Origin: Tanytarsus gracilentus
Lineage: Eukaryota > Arthropoda > Insecta > Diptera > Chironomidae
Length of the DNA: 64,000 nucleotides
Assembly (NCBI GenBank): GCA_038502055.1
Contig: JAXRKN010000036.1
Span: 4,402,001 to 4,466,000, forward strand
Direction of reading: 5' to 3'
The number at the start of each line of letters is the position of its first letter. The stretch's first letter is position 1. Position numbers and translations under genes: made by a program. The notes below the pieces were generated by a model that worked only from the letters and a program-made list of their open reading frames with translations, had not been told where the DNA came from and searched no databases. Of the stretch, positions 13,020 to 25,835 are shown piece after piece.

Positions 13020-13428
13020 TCTCACTGAGCAAAGTTTATTGAACAAATATTTTTTGAAAGGTGTGAACTGAAGAAAAAAAATCAAACTTGTTTACTAAAC
13101 TGATCAAACCGGAAATTAGAATACCAGAAGATGCTTTTAAAAAAAGTTTGAGATAAATTTTGGTGTATAAAAAATTTCGCCTAAATGTTATGCAAATTTT
13201 TTTCATCTAATTTTGTTTTTTACACTTAGCTGTTTTATTCGAAGGTCTTTAATACACTTTAAAGGTCAAGCACTGAACTTTTTTTTCATTTTCTATTTAA
13301 AGTAGAGTCTCTAAAATGTAAATTACCTTATTTGCTAGAAGTTCTAACTGTCTAAGTTTACATTAAAGTCATGTTTGTCCATGAGTTTGACGAATGTAAC
13401 TTAAACTTACAAGCTTTGCTCAGTGAGA
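13020..13428. mobile_element. Short non-coding element with 15-bp inverted ends (CACTGAG type)
   Basis: The left end TCTCACTGAGCAAAG (13020-13034) is repeated as a perfect reverse complement at 13414-13428, bounding about 409 bases of non-coding AT-rich DNA. This is the form of a MITE. I could not find a convincing target-site duplication next to the ends, so either the true ends differ by a few bases or the duplication has decayed. Confidence 0.5.
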
Positions 13429-14572
13429 ACCCCGCATTTATAAAATTTATTTTGTATTAGGCTCGTTTGTAAATTACGTCACAAACTTTTCATATGATTT
13501 TATCACATAAAGATAGCAAAATTTTTATCAACCAGACTCAATTTCACAACAATTTTGTACAACAAAAAATCAATAACCTGCCAAAAAAGAGAAATTTTTT
13601 TACTATATTTTGTTCGTTGATATTACTTTTTACGATCATTGTTAAATATATGCGCATTGAAAAATAATTAATTACCTTTGTGACTGAAAATATTTTTATT
13701 TATTTTATAAACGTTCAAGTAGCATTGAGTAAATTTGAGACGGTGTTTATGATTTTTAATAAAGTTTGTTTATTCACTATTTAAAATAAAGAGAAAATTT
13801 TATTTAATGAAGTTCCAGAAAGCAGTGTCTTGTTATATCGTGGTGTGACAATGTTTACATCACAGTAAAGGTCAACCACCTTTGAAGGTACCCGGCCGCT
13901 ATTTTGTGTCAGTTCGATCCTCATTGAATTAATTTTTGTGCGTCGCACAGCTCACTTACCACATTAAATTTTATTATTGCTCAAATGATCACATCACCAA
14001 CTTCTGTTGTAACTGTAAAATGATAACCAAATTTTCTTTTGACTTGATTTTCATTCGTTTTATTTTACATAAAAAACGTGTAAAATCTACAACTAGAATT
14101 TTAAAATTATCAAAAGAAAAATCCTTCAAATGCTTGTGAGTTATTTTAAAAATTTCAGATATTTTTTATCCATAAAATTTGAATTTCAAACACCAATACT
14201 TAAAATATATTTAACCAGAGTTTAATTCACACCACTTTCACAAATAAGACAATTAACACATGTGTGAGCTTTATAAAAGTTATAAGATGACATGTGTGAT
14301 AATTAACATGAAAAATTGGTACTTTATGAAATTAAAAAAGTTCAGAAGAAAAAAAAATCATGAATACAACACGTGGTGTGGCGTCTTCTTAATCTTCCAC
14401 TTAAAAGATGTTCGTAAACAATCTTAAAATTGATAACGCACGGCTTCCATTAATTACTTCTTAAAAAAGGCGTTTGTGAGTTTATTTTTTTAAGACGCGT
14501 GAAATTTTTTCTTCACTCTCTGTTTAACTTTTGTGATGCGAGTGAAATATGCAAAGAAGGAATTAGCACAGT
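13429..14572. other. Intergenic
   Basis: The sequence is AT-rich apart from a GC-richer patch at about 13838-13960, which includes CCGGCCGC and an initiator-like TCAGTTCG at 13909. No TATA box sits upstream and no convincing coding exon follows, so I do not call a promoter. An AATAAA on the minus strand (reverse complement near 14481) could serve the gene at 14573-14842. Confidence 0.35.
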
Positions 14573-14842
14573 TTAATTTGATGGCTCGAACCATGGATGC
14601 GATGTTGGAAGTTCTGGCGAGTGACATTGACTGAAATGATTCACATGAGACTTTTCAAGAGCAATTTGAGCTGTGGAGCCAATTTGGCACGACTTTGGAA
14701 AATCACAACATGGATCGCTGTAATGTCGTGTGTCTTTGTACGGAAATTTCGGCTTTGTTGAGCACAATCCTGGTTTTGTGATTGGAAATCTTGTTGGGGT
14801 TTTGAGCCCATCTTTTTTATTTTTATTTTCCTCGTGATTCAT
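14573..14842 (-). CDS. Hypothetical small polar protein, 89 residues
   Basis: This is a single-exon frame from ATG at 14842 to TAA at 14573. The frame is also open for eight codons upstream, to a GTG, preceded by an in-frame TGA. The product is polar and rich in Lys, Pro, Ser, His and Cys, with no membrane segment or signal peptide. It contains GLCSTKPKFPYKDT and CCDFPKSC. Base composition and codon choice are clearly less AT-rich than the surroundings, unlike the Phe/Leu/Lys-rich chance frames nearby. A minus-strand AATAAA lies about 90 bases past the stop. I do not recognise the family. An untranslated or upstream exon is possible. Confidence 0.5.
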   Translation of the reverse strand: MNHEENKNKKDGLKTPTRFPITKPGLCSTKPKFPYKDTRHYSDPCCDFPKSCQIGSTAQIALEKSHVNHFSQCHSPELPTSHPWFEPSN

Positions 14843-17800
14843 TTTAAGACTTTTAAGACTCTTCACGGTGAGGTTTCACTCTCGACTAGCGTTCAGTCTT
14901 TGTTTTTATTTTCATTTCAGAGAGATAAATTTAAAGTTGTATTGGTGATCAGGTCTGGATTTTTTGAATTTAAATTTGCAATACAAAGAAAAAAGTCCGT
15001 AGAGTTGTGAGCACACATGAAATGCGGCGTGGCGAACTAAACGAGAATGAGAGAATTGAGAGCGTTTATGGGTATGTTGAACACTTTATCTTTAGCTAGT
15101 CGGCTACAATTCAAGGTCTCTCAATGGTTGTGTGAGTGCACGCTCGTTATTTTTAGTGTGCTCACAAGTTTCAGGAAGAAAATTTAACACGAGAAAACAT
15201 CAAAAGTTCTAGAGATAATCACGATTGTGTCTGTTACTGGTCACTATCAGCTTGTCATAACATAACATTTTCAGTACCTAGTGGAACTTTTTGAGTGTTT
15301 TATTTGTGTTTTCGGTTGCCTTCATTCTAACTTCCGAAGTCACGAAGTCGTGTTTTAAAATTGCGACGCATTTTTTTTATTACTCTGTATGGGAACGGTT
15401 GAAAATTATGTAAAGTTCTATTATGAAAGGGGAGATCTTGCAAAACCGGTCGGGCAACAGAAAAATATTATTGATTGAGGAATTATTAGTCACTGCACTG
15501 TCACAAAGAAAAGTTTCCACACCTTTTTAAAAGATTAAATTTATATTCTATTTTATTGATTGTAAGTCTCGAATTTTTGATGAACGCATTTTCAATTTTC
15601 ATAACAAGTCCAAGGGTCAAAAAAGTTCAATTTCACATCAAAATGTGTTAAAGTAATTAAACTTTTAATTTATGGTTTCCGTAATTGCGCTTTAAGAATA
15701 TCGCATTTCGTTTTTTGTTGCCTCATCGGAAATTTATTTATAGAATTTTCTATGTTTGGGATAAATGTCAACATGAAACTTCTAGTGCAATAAAGAGCAT
15801 TCGTTAATTACGTCACAAGTAAATTACTTTTTTAAATTCTGTGTCATGTATCTGATTATACTGAGTATACTGACGTAATTATCGATTGTCCCCACTGACT
15901 TGAATCTAAAATACAACTAAATTTTTTCAACTCCATTCACTAACCTAATCTCTTCAAGTTATTATCTTAACTGTTAGATGCATTATGTTTATTCCACTTT
16001 AGAATCCACTTACTATTTCCATTTGCAATAACATCCATAATTAAGACCTCGTTTTATATTGTTATCTCTTGTCTGATATCTTAATGAGAGTATTGAACAA
16101 ACATCAATGCACGAGATGTTCCAAAATAAACAACTGTATACATTTCAATCGCTACTATGTAAGAGATAAGAAAATATTTTGTTTTGAATTTTTGGTGCCG
16201 AAAAAAATAATGTGATGAGAGGCAAGGAATTGAATATTTTTGACGGCTGAAAAAATTATTTTTTCGTAACTTTTTAATTTTTTTTAACCAAAAATAAAAC
16301 TAGACGTTAAAATTTGTAGAGTTACTACGAAATGGAATGATGATTTCAGCAACAATGATGTAAAATCCAACAATAGCAATGGCGGACAATTGATAACAGC
16401 ATCACCGCCAAAATATCCTCCAGTCGTCAATTTTGCCCGCTTTAATCCCTTCAGCCATGCAACAATGACTCGTTGAGTTGTTTTGCATCGCATCGGAAAT
16501 TTGCATACTGTAATGGAATGGAATATATTATGCTATTGGATTATGGATATCGTCGCAGAGCAATGAATTTCATGAAACAAATTGAAATTTGATTTTTTTC
16601 TCTCGTTAAAAATGCAAGTTTTTGGTTGCCTCTATTGTGCTATCATTTCATTGCAGTGGCAGAAATGTAAACACACAAAAAATGCGTGAAAAGTCAGTTC
16701 ATTCAACCACATCCCGGCTGCTTCGTTACACAAATTTTTCACCGACTTTTCGATTGGTGTATAAATAAAGTTTTTGCTGTTTGTTTTTAAGTGCAGCGCA
16801 ATGTAAAAGTCTGAACTTTTAGAGTAAAATCAAAATTTGGTGAGGCTATGAGGAATTCTGGAAATTTAAATCAATTTTAAGCTATTTTATCTCGTTTGCA
16901 ATTTTTTGAGTAGTTACGAAAATTTATGTGAGAGGCAAAAAGTCATTCATCATCGTTCTAATGATGATTTTGTGCTGCTCTCAGAATGAAATTATTTTTC
17001 TTTGATTCGTTCAAACACAAGTTGTATTTACGCAAGAAATTCCCAGTGGAAATTAACTCCACATGTGTACTTTTGCTGTTTTTTGATGAATTTCATTATT
17101 TTATTAACCACTTCATCAAAATTATTGACTAACGATTTGAGGGATGACTTTGAGGAAAAATTAATAAATTTCTATTCCATTTTTGAGCACCACCATAAAA
17201 CCTCTCATAAAATGTCCTTTAAAATGGTGAGCAGTGAGTGAGTGAATGACGGTAAAACGAATACAAAACGTGCTGCGATGGCGGTGAATTGCAAATCGAC
17301 AGCGAGACGATGACATTTATTAGTTTTGAGCTGGAACTTCAATTTTTTCACTTCCTCGTCGCTATCGATTGTTAGGATGTTGAAGATACGCTTGTCAAAT
17401 GAAATGACGCTGCTGGCGGTGGGAGTGGAAGTGAAGACTAATGAATTGCCATTGAAATTGACTTCATTTGAGCTCTTTTGTGCTCGCTCTTACACATTTT
17501 TACCTTTATTGTCTTTTCGTGTGTGATACTTTCAGCAATTCATCACTTCCTGCCACCTCTCTTGCATATTTTTTTATATGCTCTACATGCACATTTTCAT
17601 CTAGCATCCATTGTGTGATTCACTATCCCCATGATGAATGCAGGCATGTGAGGGGGGAAATTTACATTAATACACAAAAAATAGTTTTTCACTTTTTCTC
17701 TTTACAAATTGTTAGAAAATAACAAAATTTCTTTATTTTAGCAGGTGAAAAAAGTTCTAATTAGATTTTTCATAGCCATTTTAATTTTTAAACTGCTTTC

Positions 17801-20800
17801 GTTAAACTCTAAAATTTGCTAGAAATAAACTATATAATGACAAAGTTTTACGCAGAACTAAAGAGCTAAGAAAACTTTTAATTAATTTTTTCTTCGTAAT
17901 TTTTCACCTTCATAGTGTGTGATAATTAAATGAGCTGATGAAAAAAGCAATTTGTATTTAAAATAGAAGCTTTATAACTCATGCAAAAAATTTAAAAAAA
18001 TCAAAAAATTAAATAAATATTTTAAAGGTTACAATTTTTTATTAAAAATGGTTTTCGTGCCATCAACAGACTTTAAACCCTCTCACCATCCCATCATACG
18101 TCGGCTTATTCATTAAAAATTGATTACTAAATGCTTTCCCCATTTCCACTCTTTTTTTAGAGGGTTTAGAAGTTGATTCCGCACTTTAACATTTGCGTTA
18201 ACATGAAAACGGAAAACCCTCTCTCAAAGTTGAGAGGCGTTGCATTGATTTTTCTTCATTGAATTTATAAAATATTAATTACATTTTCATCATCATTGAA
18301 ACCCAATAAATCAATTTTACCTTCCCATTTTTTTGAGTACATAATGGACTCGGCCACGAGCTTTGTCTTAAAACTGATGAATGTGATTTGAATTTTTTAT
18401 TCGAAAATTGTTTTAGAATTTTTTCATTATTTCAAGCAAGAGGAGAAGCTTGTGAATACAAAATATTTCACCCGATGATGAAAATGTATCGTGTCGCGTG
18501 GTTGGAATTGAAAAGTTTGAACGAGAAAATTGAGAAATCGATGGAGGAGGAAAGGTGCGGACAGAACTCAGCCACGTCTGAATTACCGGCCATAAATCAT
18601 TTTTTTATTTCCACCAACCATTTCCATCTCACACTCAGTTGATTCTGTCTTGTTTACAGAACGTGCTGAATTTTATTGATTTTTCTACTTTTCACATGTT
18701 GTTGCTGTATGAGACGACAACGACTGAGGGCAGCAAAAAGGCAAACAAAACATTTTTCATGGGGAAAATTTATGTGTTATGGTGCGCACTCACACTCGGA
18801 GAGAGTCGTATGTATAAAAAATCTTATTTGGCAACAATTCTCTCATTTAACCTGTTGCTGACTCACATCCTGACACATAATGTACATGAAAATCTCTATC
18901 GAAGGTACTTTATTATTCAGCAGTCTTACGAAAATCTAATCAATTACTCGAAAATATTGCAAATTTACGCACATGCTGAACGATTGAATTCTTCCGGTCA
19001 ATGACAATGTATCAATGCTATATTTCGCAATCAGAAACTTTAAGTAGCTACAATTTGTAGTTTTTAATGAATCTAAATTTATACAATCATGGACATTTAA
19101 ATTTATGCTAGAAACTTTTTTCTCATTCATCAAAGTCCCGAAAAGTTTTAATAATTATCTGAATTCTCTGATGTGAAAGTGTGGTTGCAGTTTCGGAATC
19201 GGTCAAAAAATAAACAAAATTGAACAATATATTAAAACACATATGTGGCATATCCTAAACATAAAATACGGAACTAGTATAAAGTTAATTGGTGTCAATG
19301 AACTTTTTCCAATTCACTGTTTGAGTTTGTCATTCTGGAACATTTTAATTAAGTCCTATGAGAGTGGATGTAAATTTCATTATTGTAGCTACAGGACAAT
19401 TGAGAGAACTTTGTTCAAAAGCATTCAATAGATTGAATTATAGTGACACAAAGGAAAATAAATCGATTTGGACACTCTATAGTCTACACAACACCTGTAA
19501 TGTTCAAAATAATTTGAATAAAAATCATTTTTGTAACTAAACCTCCTCTAATTTCTTCATGAAACACACATTAAATGGAAAGGCCTACAAACTATAAAAT
19601 ATTTATCAGCATTTTCAAAAATATCTTAAGGGTGTTTAAAATGCTTGCGTACAAATATTGCATAAACTTAAGGCGTAAATTTTGTTATTTTCAAACTTGA
19701 TTGTAAAGTCAAAAATATCCTCGGGCTTATTTATTTTACACAATTCAAATTTAATATTTTCTAAATTGAAAATTTCATACAAATTCAAAAATTAGTCTAA
19801 TCTGTCTTTAATTTTTCAACAACTTTATCTCTCTTTCCTCCATTAAATTATCGATTTCGAGAATAATTCTCCCAGGTGCATTTGAGAAAAGATTCCCGTT
19901 AATTAATTCACTTCATCTCCTCGCTCCAATAATTTCAGCTCAATAATTATTAATGAGCCTTCGATTAATGCTACATAATTGCTAGAAAGATTGCACACGC
20001 GATACAGTAATGATGATGATGATGTTGGGCCCTTGAGGCAATGAAGCGGAGGCTTAATTATAAATCCGACAGTAGCAGCTTGTTGGGTCTTGAGGAAAGA
20101 AAAAGGAAGAATTGACGGAAGTTGGGCGTAGGTTGTGAGCGCGTTTTGTAATTTAGAAAATTATATAAAATTTTAAGAGATAAAAAACTCTTCTGAAATT
20201 TTTTGGCATTCTATTTCAATTTTCTTTTTTAAGCTTTTCAATTGATTTCAACAATACGTTCAATTCCACCTGCAACGCAAAAACTTTTAAGTCTTTTTGC
20301 AATTAAGTAATTGAATTTTTTTCAATCACGGAAGAAGGCATGAGAAGAAGTTGTAAGTCAATAAGAAAATTTCAATTTACGTTGACAGGTCTTTTGATAA
20401 TTTTCTCTCAAATGGACAAAAAAGGTTCGCTTTTTTTAAGGCTTTAAAGAGGACAATAAAAGGTTATGAATTTTAATAAGAATGAAAAAAGTTGATGAGA
20501 AATTTCGCTGAAAGCTCTAACATCGTGGACATTTCTTGAATAATATTTGAAAATTATTCAACCGTGTTTTTTCGAGACCGAGACAATAGAGCGAAACCAT
20601 ATTGAATGTAATTTTTTTCTTCATAATGAAAATGACAAGAAAAGTAGAAGAAGAAAAAGCTTTTAGATGAAACTGCCAGGATGAGGTAGAAAAAAATAAG
20701 ATAAAAATAAATGAATAAAAGAACTCTGAACTTCTCCCTTCCTATCTCTATCTCTTTTCTCTTTACTATCTTGGAGCATTTTAAAATAATTAACGTAAGA

Positions 20801-23800
20801 AGTGAAACGATAATCGAAAGGGATGTGAAACTGAGGTCTTTTTGATGAAATTTCAAATTTCCCATCAAAATTTAGTAATTTCAAAATTTTACATTTTTCA
20901 TTTGTTCTCATACCTTTTTTAGAAACTGTTCTTGATGTAATTCCACAATCTCTTGACAAAGGATAAAGAGTAAGATGAAAGTGGAGAAAAAATGCTGAAA
21001 TGAAAAGAATTTCTGGAATTTCTCGCTTCGTTGGCACTTCCTTTTATTCTTTAAACATTTTCCAACCTTAAGTAATCATAGAAAGGAGAAAAAATTATTG
21101 TGTATGCACTTTATTACATTCAACAAATAAAAGTTTAATTTTTATTATATCGAAAGACTTTAAGAAAATTTTAAAATATTCTCAAAAATTAATTTTCATA
21201 TTTTTTCGTCATCAATTATTAAAGTTCGGCATCCTAGTGAATTAATTATAAAAGAACCTTCGCGAGATGTCTTTTAATTTCAAAAAGCAAGAAAGTTAAC
21301 ATTTTAAAGGGCAAACAGATTTCCGCTTGGATAAATAAAAAGGACAAAAAAGTCAAAATCTTTTTCTTTTATTATACATTTTATAATGCTTGCTCACCTG
21401 CTTCACTTTTCATTATCATCTGGTACATGGAAAATATTTTGTGCCATCCCAACGAAAGTCTAAGGCAGACGATAAACTTTTAAACCTGTCTTATTTCATT
21501 TTCTTCCACAAATACCTCAAATGTTGAGTTTATTTAATTTTGTTAAAGAAAGGGAAAATATCAAAGGTTGAAATCGTGCATTAGTGGAGATACAAAAAAA
21601 CTTTCAGGAGATTATGGTGAAAGAAAGTTGGATATTATGTTTATAACTAGAAAAAAACGTGATATAAGGAGTTTAGTTTAGATTAAATAAGTGAGTTTGA
21701 TTTTAATTAAAGTAACTTAAAAAAATTAATTTTTAAACTCTCTCGAGATAAAACTTTGCTCTTCTACTTTAATAAAAAATTCCTATCACTTCAAGAAAAA
21801 TTTCATTCGTCATATAATTCCATTTTCCTTCACCAGCACACACCAAATCATAATTTTCGCATTTCTCATAAAATTACGAAAGCAAAAAGCAAAGCACACA
21901 AGTTAAATTAAAAAAGTTTTTCCTTACGGCTTACGCTTCCCTTACTTTCATATCGAGAGAGCATTAGTATGAATTAATAATTTTCCTCATCTCGATGTTT
22001 GAAATCGAAATAAACTGGAAAGTGATCAGAAATTATTAAACATTAAACACCCTAAGATTTTTATCTTCTTTTTTGGAAGTTTTTAATGGAATCGAGATGA
22101 TCACGTACATGATTTAAATAATTAAAATTTTAAATGTTTTTTCAAACAAAGAAATAAATTTTAAACCATTCAAATTCAGCTTAAATTTCCTTCTTTCATT
22201 ATTATAATAATCCTTCTATACCTTCACATGTAAGGTTAAGACGCTATGGCTGTCAAATGAGCATACACACAACACCTAAAATGTCCTATCCTACACAAAA
22301 CATCCATTAAGTCTTGAGATGAATTCACATTTATAATAAATGCAGACGCTGTTTGTGACATAAAAACCGCAACAGGAAAGATTATAAATGTGAATGTGGA
22401 ATGAGAAAATAAATTTAAGACTTAATACGAGCGAAAAAAGTCTTAAATTCATCTCTGATATGCTAATGTGGTGTAACATGTTCGTTTCATCATAAGTGAC
22501 GCAATTAGAAAAAAAATCTTTAAAACTCGTCGCTAACTCACTTAGCTTTAAAAATCCCTTCCATTAGTAATTTTTCATTTCAACCCTCTTTAGTTAAAAA
22601 ATATAAGCGAATGAATAAATCTTGAGTGAATGAACAGGAACCCACAAATTCGTACTTAATCATTAAAATTAATTCGTCACAAGGTTTGAGCACTTTTAAA
22701 AATCTTTTTTGAAGTTTATAAAAATTATTATTTTTTATTCAACCGAGTCCTTCACCCCTTGAACATCTCACGATTCTCATCTGGATGAATTTTCATGTAG
22801 AAATTGACTTTAAAGCTAGACATCGTTCCGCTCGTGTCGAAAGCACATTTATCTCTAATTTCGCTACATGTGAATAAATCATTATGAAGCGACCTGAAAA
22901 ATTAATGGGAAATTTTTTGATACACTCTCAAGCCTCTTAACTGAAACATCCGCAGATGAAAATACATCTGATTTTCTCATTTGCCTTTAATAACCTCGAG
23001 GCATGCTAAAAGTTTACGAGATTTTTGGGTTGCCTTTAATGAGCGCTTTAATTATGAGCTTTTCGGATGTGAAAGTTTTTGGAAGGAAAGCTTTTATCTT
23101 AAAGTGTAACAAAACCCCGAAAATAATCGCAATCATCAATAAATTTAGAAGTAACAGCTGCATAAAAAGCACTCTGTGAAGTTAATAAATTTTGATTTTA
23201 TTTACTCATCGTGACATAAATAGCTGACTGAGTTTACGTCCCTTGCATTGATATTGATTTAAAATGTCAAGCTATTTCCATGCGAATATGTGGCATTAAA
23301 ACTTTTTAAGTCTCCCCCCTTTTCACTCGAAATTACTCCATAATCATCTCCGAACTCACACAAAACATCACCAAAGGGGAGAAAAGTTTTTGCCAACAAA
23401 AAAGTATCGGCACATGAACATTTAAAGTATTATGAGCGCCCATAAACATTATTCTTTTCATCTCTAATGAATAACAACAGCAGTAGGCATGTAGCACATG
23501 CAGATGAGTGTGAAAGCACATCACGTTACATAATAAAAACATTAAAACATTTCCACACATAACTATCAATGGCGCGTGCGCTTGAAGTTTTCCTCTCTTG
23601 AATATGTGAGAGATGAAATTTTGTGGAATTTGAAACGAAGATGAAAGTTAAGAGTTCATGGCAATAAAGTTAAAGATTGACTAAATTTTAAAGCTTTTTT
23701 ATTTTTCAACACTTTATTATTTTTCTCTTTCTAACTGCAAACAAACATGACCATAAATTCCCATCCACAAATTGTTCTACTCTGACATTATTTTTCCCCC

Positions 23801-23874
23801 TCTCGCTCTTTCGATGATTTGGGGTCAAGTCAATGTCCTTTTAATGTTATCATGACGAAAATTGTCATCAAACA
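14843..23874. other. Gene-poor AT-rich region
   Basis: About 9 kb without a gene I can support. Open frames here are mostly rich in Phe, Leu, Ile, Lys and Asn, as expected by chance in AT-rich DNA. Two GC-richer spots are discussed elsewhere: a possible exon pair at 15022-15071 and 16350-16476 (+), and an ATG-less open frame at 17205-17489 (-). Simple GAT-type repeats occur near 20010. Confidence 0.4.
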
Positions 23875-24081
23875 ATGAAGCAAAAGCAATTGAGAATGCA
23901 AGACTCGTTGTTGGGAGTTTATTTTGATTTAATCTTCGTCCTCCTTCAAATGTTCATTGTTGTTTTCATTTTTATGTTATTAAAGCTCAAGTGGAAGAAG
24001 AGAGATAAGAAACATCAAAAAGATTCAACAAAGGAGGTGCTTTCGGCACTAGGAAATTATACTATTAAAATTGCTTTTTAA
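23875..24081 (+). CDS. Candidate small membrane protein, 68 residues
   Basis: The ATG at 23875 has a good insect start context (ACA before ATG). The frame encodes a polar N-terminus (about residues 1-10), a hydrophobic membrane segment (about 13-37, containing FDLIFVLLQMFIVVF), then a strongly basic stretch (KLKWKKRDKKHQKD) and a short tail. The basic side suggests a cytosolic C-terminus. Lys codons favour AAG over AAA, unlike flanking chance frames. I do not recognise it, and no promoter is obvious. It may be a chance frame. Confidence 0.35.
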   Translation: MKQKQLRMQDSLLGVYFDLIFVLLQMFIVVFIFMLLKLKWKKRDKKHQKDSTKEVLSALGNYTIKIAF

Positions 24082-24382
24082 TATCTTTTTGCGACTTAAT
24101 AAATAAATGAAAAATACCTCGAACAGATTCTTGCCGCTAATTGCTAACATCCTTCATTAGCATTAAATAAACACAATTAGCAGAAGATTTTAAAAGAGTT
24201 CGCATAAAGCGTTATTTAAAAAATCCAATTAACTTCTTTCTCGTGCTCTTGTCACACTTATTCTGACAGAGGAAATTAAAAGCAAAGAAATAAATGCCCT
24301 TGAGGTAAATGAGGTCTTATTATGAAGAAACTTGTTAAAAAATTTAAAAATTTTATTGTCAAAATTTTTCAGCCGCTCTAAA

Positions 24383-25098
24383 TTTTTTTCGCTTACTTTG
24401 ATCATCACTTTTTTAGTACCTTATTTTTGAAATTAAAAATTACGTTATAAAGTTTACTATGTTTTTTCATGTAAATTTTCATAACGTACTTTTTAATTTC
24501 AAAATAAGGCACCAAAAAGTAATAATCAAGGCGTGGAACGGACCAAGGGAGGGTGAAGGAAGGTTTGATTGGAGAGACAGTGGGGAAAGAAATTCTTGGT
24601 GCGTGCGTGTTAGTGAGGCGTTGTCAAAAGCACAATCGGATCAAAAGGATTAGTGTTTATCCAAAAAACAGATGAGATGTGTTTTTTGGAACACTTTATT
24701 TAATTTAAATTACTGTTTTTTTGAAATTTATATCCCTGTTATCATTTTAAAAATACAAAACTCAAAAAAATCTTTTAATTTTTTTTTTATCCATTTCTCA
24801 CACATTATTTACAAAAAACCTAAATTTGAAAAAATAAAAAAAAAAAAATTAAAATAATATAAATTTTGAAATATTTTAATTTTTTTAGTGGATGATGTGC
24901 GATGAGAAAGATAAATGTAGGGTTTCGATGGTGCAGGGATCAACGATGGAGTGCGATCGAGTGCGATATAGAGTGATAAAATGATAAAATTTTCGGGGAT
25001 CAGCGCTGGAGTGCAATAAAAAAGCGAAAAAAAGCGGCTGAGAGCAGCCTGTGCGCTGAGTTTCCACGCCTTGGTAATAATCAAAGTAAGCGAAAAAA
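24383..25098. repeat. Composite inverted-repeat (foldback/MITE-like) element, copy 1
   Basis: The ends are inverted copies: TTTTTTCGCTTACTTTGAT at 24384-24402 and its reverse complement at 25080-25098. Inside the left part, about 24390-24530 is itself nearly palindromic, folding around 24460 with paired GAAATTAAAA and TTTTTAATTTC arms. The right part carries two imperfect repeats of GGGATCA.CG.TGGAGTGC. The left 150 bases match the reverse complement of 62080-62225. No transposase is present. Confidence 0.6.
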
Positions 25099-25632
25099 CT
25101 TGTGAGCATTTTTTTCTAAATTTTAAATTAAATTTTCTCAAAATTTTCACAAGAGTAATTCATGATTATTTTTCCACGAGTTGCTTTCACCGCCTTGTGT
25201 ATTTATCTAAAAACCTGTTCATGCAAACGCTAAATTGCCAAGCGACAATAGAGAGCAATTAAAATTGGTAACATCAACTGGGAGGGTTTAAGAGAAAGTT
25301 TCAAAAATAAAACGCTAAAAGTTGTTTTTGCGTAGCAAAGTGAGAGGGGCTCAAAGTGTGAAATAAACAAACAAACAAGGTGTCGTGCTCGACATGGCAA
25401 TAGCAATGAATATTCAAATGAGGCAAATATTTATGGAAAATTGATGGAACTTTATTATGGGTGGAAGAGGTTTTTTTATTCGGATAGCACGACAAAAATT
25501 AATTTTTCCGCTTCACTGTTGATTCGTTGTTGATGATGGCAATTAGTGAGGAATTTTTTGATCCAAAATTTAATTATTTCGCGATGAAAATAATTTCGAA
25601 GAATTTTTTTAATGAAAAGGTGAAAAATATTT

Positions 25633-25835
25633 AGAATTTCTGCAGATTATTTATTCTGCAGAATTTCTGCAGATTATTTTTTCTGCAGAATTTCTGCAGA
25701 TTTTATTCTGCAGAATTTCTGTAGAAATGAATTTACAAAAAAATTTATCAGAATTTCTGCAGAATTTCTTTATTTTCTGCAGAATTTCTGTAGATTTTCT
25801 GCAGAATTTCTGTAGAATTTCTGCAGAATTTCTGT
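25633..25835. repeat. Tandem CTGCAGAATTT repeat block
   Basis: About 200 bases built from variants of TTTCTGCAGAAT, with around a dozen CTGCAG or CTGTAG cores. The unit is itself palindromic, so the block could form hairpins. It stops abruptly at TCGGCTGGGTGACC. The open frame on its minus strand only mirrors the repeat and is not a gene. Confidence 0.85.

Noticed and set aside
13909..13960. Initiator-like TCAGTTCG in a GC-richer patch
   Set aside because: There is no TATA box, no downstream promoter element at the standard spacing and no gene following it.
17205..17489. Minus-strand open frame without ATG, with protein-like composition (SVISFDKRIFNILTIDSDEE)
   Set aside because: It has no start codon and no convincing acceptor at its upstream end. 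A few frames of about 95 codons are expected by chance at this base composition.
18388..19004. Two adjacent + strand ORFs (84 and 121 residues)
   Set aside because: A short helical-looking stretch apart, both have chance-like composition, and they overlap other frames of similar quality.
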